In this document: positions 1 through 12,447 of the stretch, in pieces
Position numbering within the stretch: the stretch's first letter is position 1
Layout: each line of letters begins with the position of its first letter
The notes under the pieces: model-generated
What the model was told of the DNA's origin: nothing
The model's input: the letters and a program-made list of their open reading frames with translations, nothing else
Databases searched by the model: none
Program-made: the position numbers and the translations under genes
Origin: Centropus unirufus
Taxonomy: Eukaryota; Chordata; Aves; Cuculiformes; Centropidae
DNA length: 64,000 bases
Assembly: GCA_013397695.1 (NCBI GenBank)
Contig: VYZI01000120.1
Coordinates: 2,056,682 to 2,120,681, forward strand
Reading direction: 5' to 3'

Positions 1-3000
1 CAGTGTTTGTTCTCGTGGGGGAAAACATTCTTCTGGAACCCAATCAAAATCTCACCAGGAGCAACTTAGACCCATTACCCGTGGTCTTTCCATGTGATTC
101 CTTGTAAAAAGGGAGTCTCATCCTTTGAGCGCTGCTCCCTTCTGTCACGGCCCCAACATTCCCCCTGTCCTTTCCGTGCGTGCTCACCTTTCCCACACCA
201 TTACAGCTCATGGAATACCGACCCCCGTGACCCCCGAGCTCCCAAGAGGCTTTGGCTTGGGGCGCCAGCAGCCCTGGTCCGGCTTTGCCCACCAGGGCCC
301 AGGGTGGGAAACACGCCGGATCCCCCTCGGGCATCGGCCTGAGGCACCAACCCGCTGCACCCCTGGGAAGTCCCGGGGGCTGCGCAAAGTGGGCCTGAGC
401 TGGTTCCCAACCCTTCCCAAGGGCTGCGTTTCCAGCAAGGATGGCCCCTCAGGACGACGAGAAGCAGCCCCCTCTCAAACCCCCTCAGATTTCCTTCCTC
501 CCCCCCAGGTCCGGATTTGTAAATGTGAGATCAAAGCCACGCAGGCTTGTGTTTGTCCCTTTTTTCCCCCTCTTTCCTTCCTAACAAACAGGAGTTCTCT
601 TGTTTCTTCCCTTGCTCCATCTATTCCTTCCTGCTCTCCTCACCACTTGCCCTTTACAGCACAATTGTCTTTGTCGGGCTGAAGGCCCTTCTTACCCATT
701 CCAAGTTGTTTCATAATATTTACAGTGTTCCCCTCGAAGAAAAATCTGATGAAATATGACATTTCCTCAGCTGTAGCCTCTCCTGGTGCTGTGCCTGGTC
801 CCCTTGGCAGGGGTGACCCAAATCGTAAACCCAACCATTCGTAATGTCACAAAGTCACTTCGCTGCTACCCCGGGAGAGACAGCAGAAGATGCTTTAAAA
901 ATTACAATTGGGCAAGGACAGAGTTTCAGTCCCATCAAAATCTATCAATTTTTTTAAATTTATTTTTTACTTCAACTCAAACTTCCGTGGTAAAATTAAT
1001 GTTTCCAAATACCGCGTCTGTTATTGTTCCAAAGGTCAGAAGTTTGTACAAGTTGTTTGGCAGAACATGTTATCCTTTTTCAACTTCGGAACATAAAATA
1101 TGATTTCCAGTGGTGTGGGAATCTTCTGAGATTCCCTGCCAGGAACCCAAACCAAAAAACTGGAGATAAATACCTCTCTTGAGTAACTGAGGGGAAGCAA
1201 GTGGAAAAGAACTGAAGCATGAATCCGTCTTTATTAAGGATTAACATTTATTAATCCTTTATTATTTTTCCCTTCATGCCTCCTTTCTTTTTTTTTTACC
1301 AAAGATGTAAGAGCAAGTCAAGTAATTTTTCTTTATCATCTCAATTTATAATTAAAGATGATGTAAAAGATTAATGATCCCCAAGTGCAGGTGGCTGGGA
1401 GAAAGTGGAGACTAGAATAAAAACCTACCCGAGATCTGTCCTCCAACAGTTCTCACGGATCTGCAATATTTTAAATTTTAATCCCATGTTTTCAGACGGT
1501 AACTCCTTCTACCCCTATTCCAGCTGTTCAGCATTCCTGCAATAAATATGTCCCAGAAGCGGGCACTTGGGAATAAAATCAGTAGCCTGGGACTTCTTTT
1601 TCCTCTGGCACACAAATTATCCTGTGCATCGCAAAGCGGCAGCGGACAGAGGTGCTGGGCAGGAACAAAAGCTGCTGTTCCAATAGAATTGCGTGGCTCA
1701 ACTGAAACAAGATTTTTCTCACTCTAAAAAGACCTGAATTTGGGGTAGGTAATGGCTCTAATAATTGCAATTATTCTAGGGGCTATTTTTTTTAGCTGTC
1801 AGGTTTATTTTCCCAAATAAACAATGCAAATACGTGTCATGATCCTAAGTTCTTACTGGGGGACAGCCCGTGCCTCCTCATGGCAAAGCCTACCTAGTTA
1901 AACACAACCAGGGAGCTTTCACAAGCCAGTAATTTCAGGGCTAGGATTAAAGGATGTGGCCAAGCAGGATGCCTATTGTCTGTGCTGACGGGAAAATTTG
2001 CTTCCCTTTTGTCTGGATTATATCACTTTGCCTAAATCATTTTTCTTTACTTATCACGTAGGTTTTCATTTACTGAAAAAAAATAACAATATCTGTAGTC
2101 CTACCTATAGGAATCAGAGGTGTCTATTTATAACAATGAGTTGCTGTCTCAGGAGATTAAATGGTTCTGCTTCAAACATCCGCGAATTTGAGAAGATCAG
2201 CGAAATGACAAAATACATCTCCTCCTCCTCCTCCTGGTATGTTCCTTCAATTGTTCTGGTTTACCGACACACCAAAAAATCGCTTTCATCTCACACCTTT
2301 CACCACCATGCGCACATCCCAGATTCTTCAGGGGAAAACTCAACTTCCTCGCCTCTCCCAGGGGGAAAAAGATACGCAGGCATCACACGCTGAAAAGTTT
2401 TCTCCTGTATTTTCACATATTCTATGTATTTCTGGTTCCCGGGAGGTTTCTTACAGGCAGTTTCCTTCCTCTCGCTCTCCAATACGGCTCTTGGGCCATT
2501 GGGCTTGATTTTGTAGCTTTGGGAAAAATTTGCCCTTCAGCCTCATTCACATCATCGGCAACGACTGCCAGCTCAGCGTGTGGTTAACACACCGCAAGGA
2601 GACTCGGACTAATTCCTGACTTGAAGAAAACAAAATGTTCTGGGATCCCCTCCCCAGGACAAATCTCTCCAGCCTTTTTTACCACATATGCTTATCCCGA
2701 TGATGAAATTCCCAAGGAGAACATGGTTGTGGTGGCTCAGGGAACGCGTGTGGGACCTGGGAGGCAGGGGGATGTTTTGTGGTTTTGTGCCAGTGCACCT
2801 TTTGCAGGAAAGTCACGTTTTTTGCAAATGGCACTGAGCTCCTGTTGAAAAGAGCATTTAGCAGCTCAAATTTTCAATTTCGGAAATAATATCCCAGGTA
2901 GTCTGGAATATTAATTTTTTTTTTTGCAAACTCAAAAGTGAGGCTGAATGGTTATTTTGTATTGTGCCACCAGTTGTGCTCCTTCGGAAGCAAAATTCCC

Positions 3001-6000
3001 CACTGTGCCTGTTCCTAGAGCTTCCGCGCAAAGGACAGCGGTGAGATGTAGAAAGGACATATGATAACTGTGAGATCGTTATCTTTCTGCTCTATAATAA
3101 TAATATTTTTAGAACTGAAGCTCACCTTTGTTCTGTTTAACTCAAGACTGGCCTGGCTTTCCTTCCACAGACAGATTTTTGCTGAAGGGCGAAGCTAGAA
3201 AGCCACGTACACGCAAGTGATTATGGAGATCGTAGTGACAGGCAAACCCTTATTTTTCATCCTTAATCAACAGGAATCTAATAAATGGAAAACCTCACAA
3301 GATTTAGATGCAGGGATCCCAAGTTTTCTGTACTTACTCTTTACCTTCAGAGGCGATTTTCCTTGCTTTTCATGTTCCTGTCACACATCTTGGATGGTCT
3401 CTAAGGTGCTGGTGTGAATGTACTGGGAATACAGCGAGCCTGGAGATTCAAAGGTCCTAAAGCTATATTAACATGCAAAGAGAGGGGGGATGACAAGCCC
3501 CAGCTGCTCCCAAGCAGACTGAATCATAGCTCCAGCTGGGCACATTAACCATTTCCTACAGCTGAGCTCCTGACTGAAGGGAACATCGCTCCAGCGAGGC
3601 CACTTGATGGGATCTCCATGGGAAACGCCTCACGGGGGACCGGTGGAAATTCTGAAATAACAAATATTTTATGCTTGAGGGTGCATAGCAGATTAGGAGC
3701 ATCACGCACAGGACATCGTGTCAGGTGATGCCAGGCCAGTCATGCACCGGATCACTTCTGGAGTCTTCGTTGCCAAGTTAGGAGAGATGTGCTGCAGCAG
3801 AGAACCAGGTGATCTGCTGTTCATCTAAAAGGCTTCTGTGCGAGCAAGGGCGTGCGCTCGTAGGGATTCTCTGAAAGCTGCCGGTGAGCACAGATGATGC
3901 TACTGAAGCAGCCCTGGCTGCCCCGTGACCCTTACACACATGTCCTTACCTACTTTGTCTCCCCTCCGTGTCCAAATGTGAAAGACACACACGGAGGAGG
4001 GCATTCCTCTCCCTTGCCAGCTGGTGTGTGGCGTGAAAGGTGCGACTGAAGTGTGGGACCTATCTCTGCCCACCCTGAGTTACTGGGGGCTGCCGGACGG
4101 GAGTCAGTGGGATCAGGAGGGAAGGGACTCCTGCCAAGTCACCCGCACATCCAGGCAGCCCCAGGCGTGGTGTAGTGTACGTTATCAAAAGTGTCTGTCA
4201 AAACAGAGTAAGAACTGACAAAACCAGTCAAAATTGTTGTAAAATAGCATCTAAAATCAAACCAGCCTGTTTGCTCCAAGCCAGAAGTTCTTGCCCCAAG
4301 CAGACACACACTCCGCGATGGAGCAGCTCTGCCCTTCTGTCAGAAACAGGCTCTTCTATCCATTGGTTCGTCTGCCTTCTGCCATTCCATTTTTGCTCCA
4401 GATATTTGATTCCAGCCACAGTGCTTTGTTGGCAAAAGCTAAAAGAGCATATGGACCTGTCTAGATACCGGAGGTGTCAAGCAACAGCCTACAGATGTCC
4501 AGGCTTGAGCCCGCACAAAGTAAAGGGGAGGGGGAGAGGGGAGGTGGGAACGTGACAGGGGGCAATCTGGAGCCTAGGGCCTGCCCATTTGCATTTTCTT
4601 TGTTGTTATAATCAGGGTGAAACTTCAGCTGAAAGATTTTTCTTCATTTGTGTGGGAAACCTCCTGCTGAACACCATTAGAAAGGGGAGGGCGAGCAGAT
4701 AATGGTCTGGGCACAGCTAAAGATGAGTTAAAAACAAAACCAACATAAGCAAAGGGCGCTTTTGCCATTGGAAACTTCTTACCAGTGATCTGGCACCAGC
4801 GACCAACTCGACATATCTTATTCCAAACATTTAGGGCCTCTTTCATTATTTTGGGGGCGGTTGTACAAGTTGTGTTGCAAGACGATCTCACAGACAGTGA
4901 GGATTTTGTGGCTGTGACCTGTTATAACCCAGCGAGAACATGTGAGGGTATTTGTATTTTTCTACCGAGTAGCTGTTTTCAGAGGCAAAAAGCCAAACAC
5001 TTGCATAACTCAGTGTTACCATTTTGTGTATCTTTGACATTTGAAAGCGAACAACACTTTGGCTGAGGATGTTCAGCTTGTAAAAGGACAGGGCATGCCT
5101 ACGGAGGGGAGCCAGTTCAAATACGATAAAAATTAGAGTAAATAGGATTTCAGTCCTCCTCCTTTTTTAAGTAAACGGAGTAATTCTCTGAGCATGTGGA
5201 AAAATAATAAACAACTTCTTTGCTGCCGAATAACAGGTCAACGGTCTAGACTTCTTCTTCACTGGCAAACAACTTGATTAAGAAATTGTGAGTAAACGCC
5301 CGGCGTGCTATTTCTCTCCTTTCGGCAATTGAATGCGCGCTACTTCGATGTGAAAACCCATGAGAACCATTTGAATCAAGCCCAAGGTGGGGAGACTTCC
5401 AACTCTTACCATTTTCTTGCTGCTGGTGTCAAGGTCAGAGAGCTTTGAACCAAGAGCAGCGCGGCAGAGCAGCCACAGCAGCTTTCCACTGCGTGCATCC
5501 ATCCCGTGTGTCTGCGGGAAGCGAGGTGCCTGTTGCTTGTGTCCCTGTGTGTGTATTATAGTTATAAACTATAATTTGATTAGGAAGAAATGCTGCACAG
5601 TTTAGCCGGCTCAGTTCAGGCCTGGGCGCCAGGAACGCTCGGTGAACTCATTGCGAAGTTATGTAGGCCAAAAAAATTCCCTCTATCATCCCCTGCTTTT
5701 AGCCCCGTCGCAGCGCTGTCGCTCTGATTTTTCTGATGAAGAGTGAATAAACAGCTCCTGCTGACATGAGTGAGTTAGCAAGCGCTCAGCTCCTCCACGA
5801 AATCAGATCCCCCTGCACTGAAGCGCTCGCTGTCAGAGGCAGTCGCTTTTATCATCTGCCTTCACGCGATGACACGCATCCTTATTATTCCTTATGATCT
5901 GCTCTCCGGCTTTTAATGACCCTGCAGATCTAATGAGATGTTCGGTTCCCCCACCCAGGCACAGCCATATGGATGAGATGATATCAGGCAGCTCGCTGAA

Positions 6001-7216
6001 ACCATTAAATCTCAGGCATGCAGAATATCCAGAAAGTTCCTGTTTTCAGCGTGTCGGATTTAGTCTTCAAATGCAGAAGCATACGGCGTGCTCACATGAT
6101 GTCAGCAGCGCAACAGAACAAACTGTCTCAGACAAAAATCCTGTCTATTTTTAACTTTAAAAAGCTCTGTAGATGACTCTTCTTCCACACAACGTGGTTT
6201 TCCTCCCTTCCTGCCCTCCTTCCAGGGGCCTTGGTAATGTCACACTAATTCTGGACCGTGGCAGGGGACGGCGATTCACAGCAGCGTCCCAGAGCCGCTG
6301 GTGGCCTCTTCCCTGCAGCAGCCAGCCCAGAAGTTCCTGCTGAGGCACCGCCAGCCTTTCTTGTACCTTCGTGCAGAGGTGAAACCCCCAGGGACGCCAG
6401 CTGTCCTTCCTGAGTTCCAGGAGAGGGATTTGTGTGGACCACGCTTGGCGCAGAGCAGGAACCGTCATCCCACCCCAAGGGCCCACAGCATCCCTAGCAG
6501 GGATCTCGCCCGGGAGGGAGGCTGGGAGTAACGCACAGCAGCTCCTGGAGAGCATCCAGCGCGGATGTGAGGTGGAGGTGAGCTCCATCCTGTGCTTTCC
6601 AAGGAGACGATTGCCCCACTTGGGGTTTAACATGCTAAAAGCCAAACCATTCATGGTCTCCCCTGAATGAAAGGAAGCGTTGTGTGTGAAACGCAGGAAG
6701 AGTTTCCTTTACTGTAACTTGTAGGGAGCAGAGGAAATAAAAGCAGAACGGCAGCGAGAGGAGGGTCAGATGATCGTATGAATCACGCAGTGATGCAAGT
6801 GATGGAGTGCACGGCTCAGAGCACCGCCCCGTGACACCAGAGGCTCCGAGGTACGCAGATATCATTTACCTCCAACCCCTTCCCACATGGAAGTGATTTC
6901 TCTTGTTCGGAGCAGAATGGGCTGCTTTTTTGTTTTGGTTTCTCGCTATGATGCTGGGAAGTTAGAAATCAGGAAAAGATCCATCAGGTTGGACAAGAGT
7001 GTTGGTATTGGAGCAGAGCAGTGTCTTTAGGTGTTCGGGTGTTCCATACCACCTCAGGGAAAGCTGAGATGCAGGCTTTGCTCCACCTGAGACCCCGAGG
7101 AGGGGACGGGGGCTGCTGCCGGGGTACGGGCAGAGCCGTGGCTGGAGATGAATTTGCTGTTGCCGTTAGAAGGGGGAACACAATGGAACCCATGCCAAGA
7201 CCTGCCTGGCCTGTAG
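1..7216. other. Intergenic DNA downstream of FNIP1, no exon recognised
   Basis: I saw no splice-framed conserved peptide, RNA gene or recognisable repeat here beyond a short CTC run. The open frames are short and unrelated to known families. The segment 5.66-6.01 kb looks like single-copy non-coding DNA of balanced composition. In human, RAPGEF6 lies next to the 3' end of FNIP1. I looked for its N-terminal peptide and did not see it. Confidence 0.6.
2217..2236. repeat. Short CTC triplet run
   Basis: About six CTC triplets lie in intergenic DNA. They are too short to suggest function. Confidence 0.6.
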
Positions 7217-7718
7217 GAATCATCGAATGAATCGTGGAATGGTTTGGGCTGGAAGGGACCTCAAAGCCATTTCCACTCCCCTGCCACAGGCAGGGACACC
7301 TCCCACTGCACCAGGGGCGCCAACCCCCATCCAACCTGGCCTTGAACACCTCCAGGGATGGGGCAGTCACTGCTTCCCTGGGCAACCTGGGCCAGGACCT
7401 CCCCACTCTCACAGTAAAACACTTCTCCCTAAGATCTTGTCTCAATCTCCCCTCTTCCAGCTTAAAAACATTCCCCCTCGTCCTACCCCTGCAATCTCCG
7501 ATCCAGAGCCCCTCCCCAGCTTCCCTGGAGCCCCTTTCAGCCCCTTTCTCTTCTCCAGGCTGAGAAACCCCAGCTCTCCCAGCTCACCTCATCCAGGAGG
7601 TTCCCCAGCCTTGGGATCATCTCCATGGCCTCCTCTGGACTCACTCCAACAGCTCCATGTCCTTCCTGTGCTGAGGACTCCAGAACTGAGCACAGGACAC
7701 CAGGTGAGGTCTCATGAG
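7217..7718 (-). mobile_element. CR1 LINE 3' fragment
   Basis: On the plus strand it begins with a degenerate form of the octamer tail (gaatcatcgaatgaatcgtgg), then tggtttgggctggaaggga and cacctccagggatggggca. It runs back through the 3' UTR and end of ORF2 to the gaggtctcatgagaa region. It is 5'-truncated, as CR1 copies usually are, and carries frameshifts. It is intergenic, downstream of FNIP1. Confidence 0.9.
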
Positions 7719-8139
7719 AAGCACAAGGACTTCCAGAAACACCGTGATGCAAGAACAATCTCGTCAAGGAAATATTTTTAATAACTGCACAGGAAATGGC
7801 CATGAAACTGGACCCAGCAAACTTTGGCTTTCCTGGAAATCTGAATGGGATTCTGTCTATCTGGACACATTGCAGATAAGCCGCCCTCCGAGTGCCCGGG
7901 CTCCCCGTGGTGGAATTCTCTCACCAACACGCTGAAAGCCCCAGATGGTACCAGCTGACGTCTCAACACCTGCATTTTCCAAGCCGTTTTGGTGACTGAT
8001 ATTTTTCTCCGAGCTGTGCCCAGTGAGCAGATTCTTCTCCTAGACCTCTGCGTTGCACTTAATAAACCAAACTGGTTTCTGCCTTTATGCAAGGCAAAAT
8101 TGCCTTTGCACTGGAAATATTTTCCGTGATGCCAATACT

Positions 8140-8900
8140 TGCCATAGCAGGAGCAGGTTTGGGGCTGCTAGGAGAGCCTCTGGCCGGAGGGTGTTCCAAG
8201 GGGCTGCGTGTGGTCAAGAAGGGACCAAGAGGCATGGAAACAACTCACGGCCCTGCACTTAAGGAGACCTCGAGGGAACAGGAACCACCGCGGAGGTTTT
8301 TTCCAGTTGTGGTCCACAAGAAGGATGCGCACATGCGCGGTGAGGAGTTGGCAATGGAAAGGGGCAGTGAGAGCACCCGGGAAGGAAACAGGGAGAGCCG
8401 AGCGGGTGGGAGTCACCAGCAGCCACAGGGGCATCTCCCGAGGCCTGGCCAGGAGCCGGCACTGCCGGATCGGAGGCAGCGATGGGTGCCAGAGAAAACC
8501 CAAAGGGGAAGGCGCGGGGACTCTTGCCCAGCCCAGCGGGAGGTTGGTCCCGCAGCTCAAACTGCGGAGAGCGCTGGGGGCGAGCAGGGGCACAGCTCCG
8601 GGGTTCGTTGGGGAGAGCGAGCGCCACACGCTCCAGAGCTGATGCTGGGCAGGAAAGAGCCGAATCCCAGATTAATTAGAAACGCTTAACGAGCACATGA
8701 TTTGACCGCGAGCCATGTAGGCAGGGGGCAGGCACTGCTGACGGGAGACGTTGCCTCTAGAAGAGCCCGCGTTGGGCACATCCTGGAGAAAGTGGAGCTC
8801 AGCCCGATGCCTCGTGCCGGCCAGGCCCAGGCACGGAGCGGGAGACGATGCTGGAGCCGGGGACCCACCAGGCCAGCGGCTTCCCAGCAGGCAAGCCTGG
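8140..8900. promoter_or_regulatory. CpG-rich block, possible CpG island
   Basis: By eye, CpG pairs are frequent between about 8.45 and 8.65 kb (roughly 16 in 190 bases) in a GC-rich setting. That density is higher than in ordinary methylated intergenic DNA. No exon or transcript signal was tied to it. Confidence 0.35.
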
Positions 8901-9264
8901 GAAAACCAGACCGGGATGTGACAGTCACCATCGCTGAGGAGCTGTGTTAAGGATTATTTTCACCCTAAAACTTGGAATTCCTCGGTTGCCAGGAGCCACG
9001 GGGGCTCTCGCCAGCCCCGGACAGGGCCCTTTGTTTTAACACTAAATCACTTCAAGCCTACGGTCCTTAAAAAGCTGTGTCTGTTTCCATGGGAAGGGCC
9101 TGCTTTTCCCTAACCTATAATTTAAGAAATGGTTCGCAGATTTAAACTGCATTTTGAAAAATAAATTTGCCTGCAGGCGGGTGGCTTTTCCAGCCCCGGA
9201 ACAACGTCACATGAAATGACAGGGAGCGAGACCTTCACTTAAACAGTTGGAGCTCTACAAGAAA

Positions 9265-9610
9265 AACAAGCTTGGAGAATAAAGCACACAATCATTAATT
9301 ATTGCAGCACAAGCCACACAGCTGTAATTATCTTGTTCACCAAGAATGTCTCCTGCAAATTTTATCAGTCGTGTTGGCAATTCTTGGGAACAGGAGCCCT
9401 TCTTCTTCCTGCTCTTTTGGTAGGGATCAAAATTAGACAAGATTTCTAGTTGCAGCTGCTATTAATAAATCCGCTCCTTGAAAATTTGCTGGTTAATTTC
9501 TTAGGATTCAGCGCACTCACGAAGCTATTGAAAAATATAATTGCTGAATGCTGTAATTTTGAGGTAATTATAGAAGAATTGCTGAACGTCGTCTCTTCAA
9601 ACACATCAAA
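9265..9610. promoter_or_regulatory. AT-rich non-coding block with clustered TAAT motifs
   Basis: Motifs of homeodomain type (cattaattattg, gtaattatc, attaataaat, ggttaatttc, gtaattatag) occur within 350 bases of sequence with no repeat character. It sits between GC-rich blocks. This texture is common in enhancers and conserved non-coding elements; conservation itself cannot be seen from one genome. Confidence 0.3.
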
Positions 9611-11829
9611 GTTCTCTGAAGCGAAAAGCGTCTCTGGCAGGAAAATCAAGCGCACAAACCCCTTCGTGCCCCTTTCCCCAGAAGTTTCTGTTCGGAAAGG
9701 CCTTCAGAGCGCGGCGCCCTCCGCAGCGGAGCCTTTGGGGCAGATGTTTGCCCAGGAGAGGTCCCCACCGCTGCTGCAAGGGGTTGGCCATGGTCACCGC
9801 TCCGCAGGCTCCGGCTTTGCCTCCGCGCGCCCTTTCTGTGCCGCTCCGGGCCATTTATAAACCTCTTTTGGTGACATCAGTGGAAACGTTCTAGAAATTC
9901 ATTCCGTTAGCCAAGAAAACTGAACTCGCACCTTCGGGAAGATGCTGAGTTCTCCGGGAAGGGCTCTCACCCACCTTTTTCAGCCCAACACCCCGCTCTG
10001 CCGTGAGAAACACCGGTTTCATTTCCGATGCCACTCAAGGAAAACATCTGTTTTCCATTCACAGGCTGGGCCAAACTCCACCTGCAGCTCTCGCCCGCCG
10101 CAGCGATGCCGTGAGCAAAGCGTGTTCGTGTCCCTGAGCCGCAGCCTCAGCCCGTCCTGCTCGGGAGGGCAAAAACCACAGCAGCCCCATGTCTCGCTTA
10201 TCGCAACTGCTCCGAGCCAGCAGGGCCACACGGGACCTCGCCGCAGCTCCCTGCTCCCCCTCGGTGGTTTTCCTTAACAAAAAAAAAAAGCTGGGTCTGT
10301 CCCACCAAACCTCCCACAAGGAGTGAACAAAGAAGAAAAAGCAAATTCCAGATGAAGCAGATGCTCTGGTTGTGGCTCTTACAGACTGAACAGCGAGAGC
10401 AGCCAAAGACATCGCGGTTGGAGAAAGTTCCTCTCTCTCAGTGGTTTGGAAAGCACGGGAGAGAGGAAATCCTGAAACAAAAAAAATACCAACATTGAGC
10501 AATGACTTTGAGGGCTAAAACCTGGCCCAGGGACGGCTCAGGCACTGCAGGGGCTCCCCAGGCTCCCCAGGGCTTGAGCTGTGCCCCACGTCAGAGGAAG
10601 CGGCTCCCTCTCGTCCACGCAAGGTCCTGGGTTTGTAACGGGGAAAAGATGAGCCAGGGCAGGATGTCCCCCTCCTGCCAGCCCGGCAGCGCCCAGCCTG
10701 GGCTCCTCTCCCTGCCCGGGACCTGCCCAGAGCTGGGGCACGGGCAGAGTCGCTGCGTCACAAGGAACAGATCTGCTCATCTCCCGAGCTGCTTTTGAAA
10801 TCCAGGACCACCCCACAGCCCAAACACTTCCTTTGGGATGCTGTGAAAAGCACCTGCTGGTTGGTCCGGGAAGCCTCACAGGTGCCACATGGTTCTGGGC
10901 ATGGGCATCCGTGTTTCCTGGACACAGGAGTCCCCACGGATGCCCTGGCTCGCCACGTGCCCAGGGACAGGCAATCACCGCTCCCTCGCACCCCGCGTCA
11001 GGAGGGCACCTCGTGGCTGCTCACTCCGGTAGCACGGAATTTTCTGTCCGAGGTGTGCTTGGCCAGCAGAGCCCCCGGCCGAGGGACCCAGCGGGAGGTG
11101 AGAGCCGCTCTAAAGCAGGGGCGCACGGGGCAGCAGCGGCCAACGCTCCCCATCCCCATCCCCAGCTCCTGCTGGAGCTTCTGCGGCTCAGCCCCCGGCA
11201 GGGTCTGCCTTTTGAATCCACCGTGGCACAGGAACACCAGGCTGAGCCATAAACCCGTGTGATAATTATTAAAAGGCAATCAACTCTCTGTTAATTGCTT
11301 TTACCCGTGAGGCTGCCAGTTCAGCTTTCGCTCCTCCTAGAGATGAAAATCCCAGCAGGGGAGCAGGTATCCCTTTACTGGGCTTGGCAGGTGCAAGTGG
11401 AAACCCTGGCAGCATCCGCTCTGCGCCGCCTCCTGCGCTGCACGTGGGGTGCGCGGAGCCCCCGCTCCCTGCACGGCGCCTGCGGTTGTTTTATTCTCCT
11501 CCGGCCCTGGCTGGTCCCACAAAACCAAGTGACGCTCCGGACCACCTTCCCCTCCGACTGCTGCCTTTTGGGGTCAACACCACTCACAGCTGAAGGGACA
11601 GCAAGATCACAAATTCCTATCAGAAATTCCACCAGTTCCGTAAGAGACTCCACACGAAAAAGCTGCAGCACCTGAGAGAAGTGGGACGGCCACCCTGAAA
11701 GGGACGGGACAGGAGATGGGGAGGTGTCAGGCTTGAGATGGTTCCAGTTCCCACGCTCCCCCACGCCCTCACGCTCCACGTATGAAAAAATGGACACGAG
11801 GTGCAGCTGAAGTAAACTGACATATTGTA

Positions 11830-11835
11830 TTTATT
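11830..11835 (-). terminator. FNIP1: Candidate FNIP1 polyadenylation signal AATAAA
   Basis: The plus strand reads TTTATT, so the transcript reads AATAAA. It is preceded by an AU-rich stretch and followed within about 40 bases by a GU-containing sequence. It is the first canonical hexamer found downstream of the stop codon, so cleavage near 11805-11815 is expected. Confidence 0.5.
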
Positions 11836-12360
11836 GCACAAATTTCCCCTAAAATTGGGAATGGTTATTATAATACAAGTGCACATCTTGGGAAATATAT
11901 ACAAAACCAGAAGAGAGAACAAGTATGTACATTTTACCCAGCATTTTACAAGTACCGACTAAATAATTTAGAGAAAGCAAAAAAATTGTCATAAAACAGC
12001 TGTAATGACTAACAGGGACAACAGAGGCAAGATGCAAAATCCTCTCTTTTAAGTATTTTTTTTGTTCTTAGCAGCCCTTTCTTGGCCAATTGCAACAAAA
12101 CCCAGTCTGCGATCTGCGTACCTGCACACTTTGTCTTCAGCCACAAAATTAAGACATGTTAACGGCGACCGGTGAGGGTGGGAACAGAAACCAAACGTGT
12201 TTTGTGTTCACAGAAACCAAACCACGATGCGCGGCCCTGGAGCTGATGCTGTGGGTGATGTAAAAGTTCCCTTTTTGTGCCATTGAACAGGCTGAGAGGG
12301 TTCCACTGGGGTCAGGCAACCCGGCAGGGAGCTGACCGAGCCACGGCCCAGCCCGCAGGC

Positions 12361-12447
12361 TGCCACCACACAGAAAGGTGCCACCACACAGAAAGGTGCC
12401 ACCACACAGAAAGGTGCCACCACACAGCCAGGTGCCACCACACCACC
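12361..12447. repeat. 18-bp tandem repeat in FNIP1 3' UTR, about 4.8 copies
   Basis: The unit TGCCACCACACAGAAAGG starts at 12361, 12379, 12397, 12415 (one copy changed to AGCCAGG) and 12433 (partial). Because 18 is a multiple of three, open frames run through it on both strands. They have no other support as genes. Confidence 0.9.

Larger units (their letters stand above)
7719..11814. other. Intergenic DNA between CR1 copy and FNIP1 3' end
   Basis: This is mixed composition: a GC- and CpG-rich block (about 8.14-8.90 kb), an AT-rich block with repeated TAAT motifs (9.26-9.61 kb) and further GC-rich DNA (9.7-11.5 kb). Overlapping open frames on both strands reflect high GC. None gave a recognisable protein. 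Confidence 0.6.

Noticed and set aside
7227..7803. 184-codon plus-strand and 88-codon minus-strand frames
   Set aside because: They fall within the CR1 element at 7217-7718 and its flank.
8087..8689. 200-codon plus-strand frame with overlapping frames on both strands
   Set aside because: The block is GC- and CpG-rich, which lengthens open frames by chance, and the sequence is low-complexity Arg/Gly/Ala/Pro.
1..11814. RAPGEF6 5' exons
   Set aside because: Expected from human gene order, but no matching N-terminal peptide was seen on the minus strand. I did not annotate it.
12361..12447. Possible CRISPR-like array
   Set aside because: The copies are directly adjacent with no unique spacers, and the genome is animal.
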